Below are positions 1-7,573 of a stretch of DNA of 21,255 nt, piece after piece (the stretch's first letter is position 1; each line of letters opens with the position of its first letter). A program made the position numbers and the translations under genes. Under the pieces are notes generated by a model. The model saw only the letters and a list, made by a program, of their open reading frames with translations, was not told the origin of the DNA and did no database searches. The DNA is from Polyangiaceae bacterium (GTDB taxonomy: Bacteria; Myxococcota; Polyangia; Polyangiales; Polyangiaceae), in NCBI GenBank assembly GCA_025936205.1, contig JAICTU010000105.1:1-21255 (forward strand), given 5' to 3'.

Positions 1-507
1 ACCCGCAAGGCCACGCGGGCTCAGCAAGAAATCCCGCCGGCGCTGCGCCGCGCGGTGCTGCGCCGGGATGAGCGGCGCTGTCGCGTCGCCGGCTGCCGGA
101 ACGCCACCTTCCTCGATCTGCATCACATCCAGCCGCGCTCCGAAGGTGGCAGCCACTGCGCGGACAATCGCGTGACGCTGTGCTCGGCCCATCACCGTGC
201 GTTGCACCGGGGCGAGCTGCGCGGCGCAGGCGGTGCCAGCGACGTTCGCGTGCTGCCGGGCGCGCTCGGCGCGCCGTTGGAAGGCGGCGCGTCGCATCCG
301 CCCGCAGCGGCGCGCTCATCCTCGAGTTTGCTCGATGTCCCCGCGAAGGTGGCGTCTGGATTGTGCCAGCTGGGCTTTCGCGCGGCCGACGTCCACGCCG
401 TGATCGCAGAGCCCCGCCAGCAGGGCGAGCTCGCCGCCGCCGCGCCGCAACAATGGCTCCGCGAAGCGTTGCAGCGCCTGCATCGAGCTCCTGCGCGCCA
501 TCGGTGA
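1..507 (+). CDS. HNH endonuclease, C-terminal part (5' end outside window)
   Basis: The frame is open from base 1, so only the last 168 residues are visible. They carry an HNH nuclease motif: a C-x4-C zinc pair (CRVAGC), the LHHIQPRSEGG core with the catalytic His pair, an Asn in the DNRVTLC segment, and a closing C-x2-H (CSAHH). Such proteins bind a structural zinc and use the His as general base for metal-dependent DNA cleavage. After a low-complexity linker, the last ~55 residues form a short helical module (KVASGLCQLGFRAADVHAVI) resembling RuvA domain III. A C-terminal tail of this kind occurs on many myxobacterial HNH proteins. The GTG at 55 lies inside the domain and is not the start. 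Host defence, mobile-element or repair function cannot be decided. The domain call is firm and the biological role is unknown. Confidence 0.85.
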   Translation, partial: TRKATRAQQEIPPALRRAVLRRDERRCRVAGCRNATFLDLHHIQPRSEGGSHCADNRVTLCSAHHRALHRGELRGAGGASDVRVLPGALGAPLEGGASHPPAAARSSSSLLDVPAKVASGLCQLGFRAADVHAVIAEPRQQGELAAAAPQQWLREALQRLHRAPARHR

Positions 508-834
508 GGGCAGCGGCGCCCGGTGCCCGACAGTCCTCGGTTGCCGTCCGGCGTGATGCGAGCGCCAGGCGGCGCCATCCCAAACCGCCCCCGGCGCCCT
601 GCGAAGCCCCCGCAGGCCGGTACGGGTGCTGTTCGAAGCCCCGAAGCACCCACCCCGCGGCCCCGAAACGACCCCGCGCGGCTTCGTACCATTTCGGCGC
701 CCGTCGCCCCGAGGCTTCGCGCATCGCCGTGCAGATGAGGTCCGGCCAAAATCAAGGCGCAGAGCTCAGCGCTGGCGGCACGCGCGAGATGGGGCCGCGC
801 CCGCCCCGCGACTCGGAATTGCCGGGTCGAGCGC
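508..834. other. Intergenic stretch with no recognisable gene
   Basis: About 330 bases between the HNH gene and the SDR remnant. Open frames on both strands are rich in Arg, Pro and Ala and resemble no family I recognise. Several short copies of a GCCCCGAAGC-like string occur around 630-715 (GCCCCGAAGC, GCCCCGAAAC, GCCCCGAGGC). They are irregularly spaced and not long enough to call a repeat family. I see no terminator with a T tract. Confidence 0.5.
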
Positions 835-1215
835 GATAGATCGAGATGCCGCATCGGCGAGCAGGGCCCGACGGGTCGTGAACGACGATGCATCCGATGC
901 CAGATACCGCGCGGTGTGGCCCACGAAGCTCGAAGTGAAGAGGATCGAGCCGCGCCGGGCCCGCTGTATCGCGGAGCCTGATGCTTGGCGCCCAGGAAGG
1001 CGCTGGTCAGATTGCTGCCCAGCGTATCCTCCCAGTCCGAGAGCGCCAAAGAGCTCGCATCGCCGAGTGCCGGCATTGTTGAACGCCACATCCAGACCGT
1101 CGCCAGCGCGAGCGCCTTGCCTCCCGAGCGGCGGACTCGCTCGGCCACGCTCGGCCACGGCCTCCCAACGCCTCCACTCGCCGGGTTGCGCCCGCAACTC
1201 TGCGAGCGGGGGCGC
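835..1215 (-). pseudogene. Short-chain dehydrogenase/reductase remnant (frameshifted and deleted)
   Basis: Pieces of one SDR can be read in two minus-strand frames. In order they are a WEAVAE / AERVRRSGGKALALA segment (to about 1101), GLDVAFNNAGT (1098-1066, the conserved NNAG motif), a segment ending SNLTSAFLGAKHQ (1064-978), GSILFTSSFVGHTA (951-910), and YLASDASSFTT...ALLADA (from about 906 to 835). The N-terminal TGxxxGIG cofactor loop is absent. The YxxxK catalytic region, about 80 residues between SSFVGHTA and YLASDA, has also been cut out. At least three indels break the frame; one coincides with a perfect 10-bp tandem duplication at 1139-1158. The gene cannot encode a working enzyme. 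An intact relative would be an NAD(P)-dependent oxidoreductase. It lies directly behind a truncated CYTH gene in the same orientation. Confidence 0.8.
1139..1158. repeat. 10-bp perfect tandem duplication inside the SDR remnant
   Basis: GCTCGGCCAC occurs twice head to tail. Removing one copy restores a continuous minus-strand reading from WEAVAE into RVRRSGGKALALA, so this duplication is a frameshifting lesion in the pseudogene. Confidence 0.85.
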
Positions 1216-1220
1216 AGGTT

Positions 1221-1391
1221 CTAGAGCCGCAAGCGCGAACCGGTCACGTACAGATCGCTCACGTTCAGGGTCTGCCGGATCTGCTCCCGCGGCACTTGCC
1301 GGCACAGCCAGCGCCGCTCACGCTCGACGCGGGTATATTGCGGCCGAGGAAAGCGCAGTGCGGTCGCCAGTGTGCGATCGATGTCCGTCAT
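1221..1391 (-). pseudogene. 5' stub of a CYTH-domain protein gene (56 codons)
   Basis: An ATG at 1391 follows the upstream stop by 7 nt and opens a 56-residue frame ending in TAG at 1221. The peptide contains YTRVERERRWL, matching the ExExK-type entry strand of CYTH (CyaB/thiamine triphosphatase) domains. It ends SDLYVTGSRLRL, matching the conserved YLTGTRLRLR strand of that fold. The remaining ~100 or more residues of the triphosphate tunnel are missing, and SDR-like sequence begins within a few bases of the stop. This looks like a deletion that removed the 3' part of the gene and joined it to the SDR relic. CYTH enzymes hydrolyse or cyclise triphosphate substrates; the stub should not. Co-translation with the Ogt-AlkA gene is likely. 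A real small protein is the alternative reading. Confidence 0.7.
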
Positions 1392-1398
1392 CTGCCGC

Positions 1399-2592
1399 TC
1401 AGCCCGGCGCGCTTGCGTCGGCTGCCGGCTTGTCCACGGCGCGCCACAGGTACCAGGTCGCCACAGACCGGTACGGCCGCCAGCGCTCGCCGCGCTTCTC
1501 GACGTCTTTCTTCGACGGGAGCTCCTTCTTCCGGAACGCGACGCCGAAACCCTTGCGTACGCCGTAGTCGTCCAGGGGCAGCACGTCGGGGCGCCCCAGC
1601 CGGAAGATGAGCAGCATTTCCGCCGTCCAGCGCCCGATGCCGCGCACGTTCGTGAGCCGTTCGATGATGCTCTCGTCGTCCAGGCGCCGCACCTCGGCCA
1701 GCGTCGGCAGCTCTCCGGACTTGGCCTTGCGCGCCAGGTCCTGCAGCGAGAGCACCTTGGAGCGCGAGAGCCCCGCGGAGCGCAGCCGCTCGTCCCCGGC
1801 GCGCAGGATCTGCTCGGGGGTGAGCCCTTCGCTCGTGTCGCGAAACAGCGCGCACAGGCGCGCGAAGATGGTCGCTGCCGCCTTGCCGGTGAGCTGCTGG
1901 TACACGATCGCCTGCGCCAGGGCGCCGAACACGCTCGGGATGCGCTGGAGCTCCAGGCGGAAGGGACCGACCTTGTCGATCAGCCGCGCGAGTACCGGAT
2001 CGCTCGCGCGCAAGTGCTCGAGCGCCGCCTCGGGGTCGAAGCCGAAGGCTGCCTCCACGTCCGTGAGCGAGGTGCCGCTACGAGGCGCCTCCAGTGCGAG
2101 CAAGCGCAGCTTGGTGCTCACGCCGCCGTTGGCGGTAAAGCCACCCGGCTTGCCGTTCGCCGCGAACACGCGGTGGCAGGGTACGACGATGGGGAAGGGA
2201 TTGCGCCCCAGCGCTTGCCCCACGGCGCGCGCCGACCCCGGCGCGCCGAGCTGCGCCGCCAGCTCAGCGTAACTGAGCTTGCTGCCGGGAGGAATGCGCC
2301 GCGCGTGCTCGTAGACCCGGCGATGGAACGGTGGCACCGCGTCCATGTCCAGCTCCAGCTCGGATAGATCCACCGCTTCACCCGAGAGCAAGCGCGTGAT
2401 GGCAGCCACCGCGCTCTGCACGAACTCGGGCGGTTCGCCCTCGCTGACGCCCTTCATGCGCTCCCGCACACGGGCGCGCGTCGCCGACTCACGGCCCTCC
2501 GGCAGCTGCAGCAAGCGGATGCCGCCCGGCCCCCAGGCGATACCGCAGCGGCCGATCGGGGTTTCAAACAGCGTGTAGAGACGCTCGCTCAT
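1399..2592 (-). CDS. Fused O6-alkylguanine-DNA methyltransferase / AlkA-type 3-methyladenine DNA glycosylase
   Basis: 397 residues with two repair modules. Residues 1-168 are an Ogt/MGMT domain: a helix-turn-helix region (PPGSKLSYAELAAQLG, 101-116), then the active site PCHR with acceptor Cys139 at 138-141. It transfers alkyl groups from O6-alkylguanine to itself. Residues ~190-392 are an HhH-GPD glycosylase of the AlkA type: QAIVYQQLT (227-235), the hairpin NVRGIGRWTAEMLL (315-328), and LPLDDYGVRKGF with the Asp pair 341-342, the second being the expected catalytic residue. It excises N3-methyladenine and similar bases. The ATG at 2592 is 7 nt after the lipoprotein stop, so it is co-transcribed with the pseudokinase operon. 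E. coli Ada couples a methyltransferase to a regulatory domain and AlkA is separate there; this is a different fusion. Both active sites look intact. Confidence 0.93.
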   Translation of the reverse strand: MSERLYTLFETPIGRCGIAWGPGGIRLLQLPEGRESATRARVRERMKGVSEGEPPEFVQSAVAAITRLLSGEAVDLSELELDMDAVPPFHRRVYEHARRIPPGSKLSYAELAAQLGAPGSARAVGQALGRNPFPIVVPCHRVFAANGKPGGFTANGGVSTKLRLLALEAPRSGTSLTDVEAAFGFDPEAALEHLRASDPVLARLIDKVGPFRLELQRIPSVFGALAQAIVYQQLTGKAAATIFARLCALFRDTSEGLTPEQILRAGDERLRSAGLSRSKVLSLQDLARKAKSGELPTLAEVRRLDDESIIERLTNVRGIGRWTAEMLLIFRLGRPDVLPLDDYGVRKGFGVAFRKKELPSKKDVEKRGERWRPYRSVATWYLWRAVDKPAADASAPG

Positions 2593-2599
2593 GGCGCCA

Positions 2600-4132
2600 T
2601 CACTGCGCCGGGCTGGGTTCGGCTTTGTCCCCGTTTTGCGCTCGCGGTGCCGCGCTCGTGCCGGGGCGCGGCCTGGGTGCCGGCGGCGCTGGAGTGGGTC
2701 GCGGCGCCACTTCGTGTCCCGTGCTCTCCTGCGGGAAGGTGGGCGGCGAGGGGTGATTGGGGTCGCCCGGGCCGCCTGCGAGCGCCATCACGCAGCCGGG
2801 GAAGCTCGCCTGATCGTTGCTCGCCTTCTCGCAGGCCTCGGGCTCGAAGTACCAGCGACCCGTCTCCAGCTGGATCGACTGCGCATCGACGCCGCGCATA
2901 TGGAACTCTTGATCACAGCTCCAGTTGCGCTCGTCCGTCGGCTTGCTCGTGTCGTTCGGCAGCGGGCCATACACGCGGATCTCTTCCGCGCCCTGCCAGT
3001 AGTGCACTGCCAGCGGCAGCTGACCGTGCTCGCCGCGCCGGCGCCAGGTGCCCATCGGGCTGCCCGGAGCGGCGGGCTCGAATTGCCACGCCTGGCAGCG
3101 CGCGGAGCCCGGCACCTTCCAGTAAAAGGTGCGCCGCTCGCGTTGCAGCGCCGCCAGCGTTTCACCGGGCAACGCCTGACACAGATAGTTGAGCAGGCGC
3201 TCGTTGGTCACGACCTGGTCGAAGGAGAGCGCCTCGGAGGCGTAAGCCCCCGCGAACTTCTCGTCAAAGGCTTCGACCTCTTGCAGCACCTTCTGCAGCG
3301 GACTGAGCCCGAAGCTCGCGCCACAACGCTCGTCGCGCATGAACTCGAACGGCACCGAGCCCACTGCCGCAGCGCCTGCGCGCTGCTCGGCCAGCAACAG
3401 ATCGCGCAGCCCGGCGGCATCCAGCTGACTGCACTGGCAGCTCGGCAGAGCCTGCAACAGGGCCGCACGCAGCGCGGGCCAGCGCTGGCTCGGATCGCCC
3501 GGCGGAACGCTGTCCACCGCGGAGAGCAGCTGCGGGCAGCGCGCCAGCTCTGCATAGCCGTGGCGCGCCAGCTCCCGGCGCCTGGCTGGGTCGCCCTCGC
3601 TGCGCAGCTGCTCCGCAGCGCTGCCGCTCGGCGGAGGCGCAGCGCCCTGGGGCGGCGGCGACTGAAACACCAGATGCAGGTCGAAGCCGCGCGGGATGGC
3701 GCGCAGGTACTTGCGCAGCGTCTGTACGTCGGTGTTGGCGGATACCGCCAGGTACAGCAGCGTGTGACCGACCTCCAGCCCCGCCGATTCGCGCAGCCGG
3801 CGCTCCAGCTCGCTGATGCGCGCGGCCGTGTCGGCGCCGTCCAGCGGGGATCCATCGAGCAACACTGCGTCGTCGCTGATGTCCACGACGCGTCCGCTGC
3901 CGATCACACCGCCCAGCGACGCCACGGGTAGATCTGCGCGCCCGCGCACCGCGAGGCCCTTGTCGGGCAGGGCTTCGAGCAGCTGGATCAGCCGCGTCTG
4001 GTTCGCCTGGCAGACCTCTGGGCTCTCGGCGACGTTCGCGCCGCCGGGATGCGTTCCACTCTGGCACGCGCTGATCAAGACAGCGGCGAGGGCCGCGCAG
4101 CGCGCGACCCCGAGCCTCCAGCGTGAGCTCAC
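2600..4132 (-). CDS. Lipoprotein with ExbD/TolR-like region and Pro-rich tail, function unknown
   Basis: 510 residues starting at a GTG that overlaps the upstream stop as GTGA. This tight coupling decides the start over the longer open frame. Residues 1-23 are a lipoprotein signal peptide with a lipobox-like ISAC and lipidation Cys23, followed by Gln-Ser, which favours the outer membrane in the E. coli sorting rule. Residues ~85-158 (LLDGSPLDG, LLYLAVSANTDV, LHLVFQSPP) follow the strand-helix pattern of periplasmic ExbD/TolR domains, though weakly. The middle is rich in paired Cys residues (CQC, CGASF, CQAW, NWSCDQ, EACEKA, FPGC) that could form disulphides. The last ~55 residues are Pro/Ala-rich and probably disordered. 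I recognise no named family. The partner is most likely the membrane pseudokinase with exported TPRs encoded just upstream. Confidence 0.85.
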   Translation of the reverse strand: MSSRWRLGVARCAALAAVLISACQSGTHPGGANVAESPEVCQANQTRLIQLLEALPDKGLAVRGRADLPVASLGGVIGSGRVVDISDDAVLLDGSPLDGADTAARISELERRLRESAGLEVGHTLLYLAVSANTDVQTLRKYLRAIPRGFDLHLVFQSPPPQGAAPPPSGSAAEQLRSEGDPARRRELARHGYAELARCPQLLSAVDSVPPGDPSQRWPALRAALLQALPSCQCSQLDAAGLRDLLLAEQRAGAAAVGSVPFEFMRDERCGASFGLSPLQKVLQEVEAFDEKFAGAYASEALSFDQVVTNERLLNYLCQALPGETLAALQRERRTFYWKVPGSARCQAWQFEPAAPGSPMGTWRRRGEHGQLPLAVHYWQGAEEIRVYGPLPNDTSKPTDERNWSCDQEFHMRGVDAQSIQLETGRWYFEPEACEKASNDQASFPGCVMALAGGPGDPNHPSPPTFPQESTGHEVAPRPTPAPPAPRPRPGTSAAPRAQNGDKAEPSPAQ

Positions 4133-7100
4133 GGTTTGCCCTTGGCCAGTCGTTGCGCAGCGAGCACGTTGCTCGGCTGCGCCTTGCGAGCTGCCGCCCA
4201 GGCGTTCTTCGCTTCTTGCTTCTGCCCGTTGTCGAACAGGATGTCGCCCAGCAGCAGTTGCACGCGCGCATCCTTGGGGAAGGCGTTCGCTGTCCGCTCC
4301 GCCCAGGCCAGCGCCGCGCGCGGCTGATGCAGGCGGCGCAGCGACTCGGCCAGGCCGATGCCGGGCGCGTAGCTGCCCTTGCACTCGGGCTGCGGAGAGC
4401 CTCCGCAAGAGTTCAGCACCAGGGAGCGGCGGAAAAGAGCGCATGCCGCAGCGTAACTCGAGCCGCCCAGCAAGCGATCGCCCAACTTGCGATAGAGACC
4501 GGCCAAAGAGCGCATTCGCTCTTCGTCCGTGCCAGGACCGGGATTGGCGCGCAGCCACACGCGACGGCTGCCCGGAAGGTCGCCAGCGATCACCAGTGCA
4601 TCACCCTGGATGCCGAGCAGTGTGGGGTCCTCGGGTTTGCGCGCGAGCGCTCGCTGGATCGAAGCCTGCGCCTGGCTGCTGTTACCGAAGCGCAGCGCCA
4701 GCTCCGCCAGGGCTTGCTGCGCCTGACTGTTGGAGGGGTCGTGTGTCGTGGCCCGGCACAGGAGGCTCTGAGCCTTTTCGTTGTTGCCCTTCATCAGCTC
4801 GGAGCGCGCGGCCTTCAACAAGCGCACGGCCTCCTTGGCCTCCTTGGCAGCATTCTTCCTGGCCTTGGCCTTGGCCACCGGCGCTCGCTCGGGGCAGCTC
4901 GGCCAGGGCTCGTAGTGTTCCAGCGCAAACAACTGGGCCAGCTGACGGTCATCGAGCTGCGGCGAAGCAGTGGCGCCAGGCGCTGGCGCATCGTCCGCGG
5001 CTTCGGGTGTCTCACCCTGGGGAGCCTTCGCGCCTTCTTCGGCGTCGGCCGCCGGCGCTGGAGCGGCGCTCGGCGCTGGAGCGTCGTGCCCCTGCAGCTC
5101 GGCCTGGGCCGCCTCCGGCGCGGGCTCGCGCTGGACCGCCGCCACGTTCTCCAGCTCCAGCGCGGCACTCGGTGCGGGGCGGCGCAGAAAAAGCACGATC
5201 ACGATGGCGCTCGCCAGCGCAACGCAGGCTGCAGCGCCTGCGAACACCGTACGGCTCAGGCGCGAGCCACGGCGACCGAGCGCGCTCTCCCAGCCGCTGC
5301 GGGGGCGTACCACGCGCGCGGAGGGCGACACGCGGGGCACGAGCTCTTCGGGCGCCATGGCAAAGGTGGGCTCGTAACCCTGTAGCGAGGGAATTCCGGC
5401 GGGCAGGGAGCGCGAGCCGGGCGCCATGCTCCCACCGCTGGGGCGCGTCGAGGGCCGTGCGCTGCTGGGGGGTGGGGATACATAGGTGTGAGAGACCGGC
5501 GCGGTGGACGTGTGTTGTCCCGACGGCGCGACGGGGACGGGAGGGGCTCCCGTCGATGACGCCGCCACGGACGGCAGCGTCGACGGCTGTGGTAGGCCCG
5601 GGTCGATCAGCGCGGGCTGCGCGGTCGCCGTCACCGTGGGCTGAGTCGACGACTGCGGCAGTCCAGACTGCAACAGGCCGGGCTGCGGCGCCGCCGGTTG
5701 CGCCGCGGCGAACGGGCCCGGCGTGATGTTGGTGAAGGGTAGCGTGGCGGAGAGGGCGGGATGCGGCGGCACGCCGACGCCCGCCACCGTGCGGCGTCCG
5801 GCCGCTTGCGGAACGATGGGCACGGCGGGCGCTGCCGAGGGCGCCGCCGACGCCTGTCGAGCCGCAGCGGCCGCAGCCGGCATCCAGTCCTCGCGCGGCT
5901 GCTCGCGAATGGTCGCGTCGTTCTCCTCTTCCTCTTCGCTGTTCACGCTCTCCGGAATGGGAGGGGGCTCGATGTAGGACGGGGTCGGCTTGCGTGCCGA
6001 GGCCGGCGGCTTCGCCTCGCGAGGTTCCGCTGCCTGCTGGGCCTCGTTCTTCGTGGCTTCAGCCGGGGCGGCTGCTTGCTTCGACCGTTGCGGGGCGGCG
6101 GGCGCGGAATCCTTCGCCACGGCAGTGGCCTGCGCCGCGAGCTTCTTCTCCGAGCGCGGCGCGCTCGCCACGGCCTGCGGAGAAGCAGAAGCGGCCCCGC
6201 CCGTGCCGAGCATGGTGCGCGACAGGCCTGCCGCCGCCGCGCGATCCTGAGGCCGCGGCATGCTGAAGGCGGCGGAAGATTGCTTGGACGCAGCGGCGAC
6301 GTGCGCCGAGGACAACTTGGATGAAGCCGGCTCCGAGCCGCGCTCGGTCTGGGCATCGCTGCGGGACGAAGGCGCGGCCGCGGCGCGCCGGCTGCTCTGC
6401 CCCGGGGCGACCGTCTCCTGAGGCAGCTCCAGCTCCGGCAGCGACTTCGAGCGCACCGCTGCGCTGCGCCGGTCGAGTCGTTGCCCCGACAGCTTGCTCA
6501 CGAACTGCGCCACCTGCTCCTGCGTGGCGATCTCCTGCCCGCAGCGCTTCAGCTCCTCCAGCAGGGCCGCGGGGGTGCTGGGCCGCTTCGAAGCGTCCGC
6601 CGCGAGGCAGCGCTCGACCAGATCGAGGAGGCCGCTCGACACCTTCTGATCGCTGCGCAGGCTGCTGCCCAGACTCGGCAGGTTGTGCTCCAGCAGCTTG
6701 CGCTCGATCGTGGCGCGCGAGCCCGACAAGAGCCTGCGTGCGGCGAGCAACTCCCACAGCATTGCCCCACAGGCGAACACGTCTGACGCCGGCGTCAGCG
6801 GCGCGACGGCGTGCACCTGCTCGGGTGCCGCGTAGCCTAGCTTCGCCGTGTTGAAGCCGACGCCGTCCAGCAATGCCGCGCAGCTCGCCACCAGCGGATC
6901 ACACAGGCAGGCGTCGCCGGCGCGCGTCACCAGCACGCTGTCGGGCGACAGCCCACCATACGGCGAAATGCCGCCCGAGCTGGTGCTGGCGTGCAAGGCA
7001 CTGAGGCCCTGCAGCAGATCGCTCAGGATCTTCAAGCTCACGCCCGGCGGAAAGGTCAGGCCACGCAAGTTGGCCCACGACTGCAGCGAACGCAGGGGTT

Positions 7101-7401
7101 CGGCTTCCGTCTGATCGTGAAGGACCGAGAGCTCCTCGCCTTCCTCGATCACCTCCGTCGGTGGCAGCAGATTCGGATGGTGCAGCCCGATCGCGGCTCG
7201 CCCCGCATCCGCGACGTGCTGGCGCGCCTCGCGCGGGGTGTCCGCCGGCAGCTGCACGCGGCGCAACAGCAGCGCCTTGCCCGGCTCGCCCTGGCGCTGG
7301 TCGAGCACGATCCAGAGGCTGCCCAGGTAGCTCTGGGCCACCCGTTGCACCGAGTGAAAGCCTCGAATGGCGATGCGATCGCTGTCTGCGGGGACGCCCA
7401 C
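4129..7401 (-). CDS. Membrane-anchored Ser/Thr pseudokinase with C-terminal TPR domain
   Basis: 1090 residues. Residues ~10-285 follow a Hanks-type kinase fold, with good matches at LHHPNLL (74-78), AAPE (191-194) and SDVFACGAMLWELL. Catalytic elements are degraded: the Gly-rich loop lacks its glycines, the VAIK Lys is Arg47, HRD is YGG (148-150) so the catalytic Asp is Gly, the following Asn is Ser155, and DFG is DPL (168-170). Residues ~330-700 are Pro/Ala/Ser-rich and disordered. A single membrane span lies near 715-737 (VALASAIVIVLFL). After another acidic linker, residues ~845-1090 form TPR repeats (AKSLL, ALAELALRFGN, ALAWAERTANAFPKDARVQL). The kinase-like part should be cytoplasmic and the TPRs extracytoplasmic. 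The GTG start lacks a clear Shine-Dalgarno. It heads a minus-strand operon. An ATP-independent scaffold or sensor role is inferred. Confidence 0.88.
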   Translation of the reverse strand: MGVPADSDRIAIRGFHSVQRVAQSYLGSLWIVLDQRQGEPGKALLLRRVQLPADTPREARQHVADAGRAAIGLHHPNLLPPTEVIEEGEELSVLHDQTEAEPLRSLQSWANLRGLTFPPGVSLKILSDLLQGLSALHASTSSGGISPYGGLSPDSVLVTRAGDACLCDPLVASCAALLDGVGFNTAKLGYAAPEQVHAVAPLTPASDVFACGAMLWELLAARRLLSGSRATIERKLLEHNLPSLGSSLRSDQKVSSGLLDLVERCLAADASKRPSTPAALLEELKRCGQEIATQEQVAQFVSKLSGQRLDRRSAAVRSKSLPELELPQETVAPGQSSRRAAAAPSSRSDAQTERGSEPASSKLSSAHVAAASKQSSAAFSMPRPQDRAAAAGLSRTMLGTGGAASASPQAVASAPRSEKKLAAQATAVAKDSAPAAPQRSKQAAAPAEATKNEAQQAAEPREAKPPASARKPTPSYIEPPPIPESVNSEEEEENDATIREQPREDWMPAAAAAARQASAAPSAAPAVPIVPQAAGRRTVAGVGVPPHPALSATLPFTNITPGPFAAAQPAAPQPGLLQSGLPQSSTQPTVTATAQPALIDPGLPQPSTLPSVAASSTGAPPVPVAPSGQHTSTAPVSHTYVSPPPSSARPSTRPSGGSMAPGSRSLPAGIPSLQGYEPTFAMAPEELVPRVSPSARVVRPRSGWESALGRRGSRLSRTVFAGAAACVALASAIVIVLFLRRPAPSAALELENVAAVQREPAPEAAQAELQGHDAPAPSAAPAPAADAEEGAKAPQGETPEAADDAPAPGATASPQLDDRQLAQLFALEHYEPWPSCPERAPVAKAKARKNAAKEAKEAVRLLKAARSELMKGNNEKAQSLLCRATTHDPSNSQAQQALAELALRFGNSSQAQASIQRALARKPEDPTLLGIQGDALVIAGDLPGSRRVWLRANPGPGTDEERMRSLAGLYRKLGDRLLGGSSYAAACALFRRSLVLNSCGGSPQPECKGSYAPGIGLAESLRRLHQPRAALAWAERTANAFPKDARVQLLLGDILFDNGQKQEAKNAWAAARKAQPSNVLAAQRLAKGKP

Positions 7402-7573
7402 AGTGAAGAAAACGGACCCGACTTGTAGAACCCTAAGCGGAAGTTAACGTGGACCTGCCCGGGTAGCGGCTTTGGCCAAAGAGCCGTTGCGCGCCATTCC
7501 GGGGCATCCGAGCGCTTCCCCATACCACCGAGGGGTGTTCAAGCCAGCGAGTCGACAGCCGATCTGGAGCAAC
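7402..7573. promoter_or_regulatory. Divergent intergenic region between pseudokinase and GGDEF genes
   Basis: This short AT-richer stretch (for example TTGTAGAACCCTAAGCGG near 7421-7440 and GTTAAC near 7443-7448) separates two divergent operons and must hold both promoters. I cannot assign -35/-10 boxes with confidence. A Shine-Dalgarno-like GGAG at 7566-7569 lies 4 nt before the chosen GTG start at 7574. Confidence 0.4.

Noticed and set aside
835..1215. Programmed frameshifting in the SDR
   Set aside because: The active-site block is deleted, the cofactor loop is missing and several independent indels are present, so decay is the simpler explanation.
4133..4558. N-terminal extension of the lipoprotein reading frame
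   Set aside because: It overlaps the TPR-coding part of the pseudokinase gene and would bury the signal peptide; the GTGA overlap start explains the data better.
3816..5726. 636-codon plus-strand frame opposite the pseudokinase and lipoprotein genes
   Set aside because: Product is Arg/Pro/Ser low-complexity with no domain; it is a GC-driven antisense frame.
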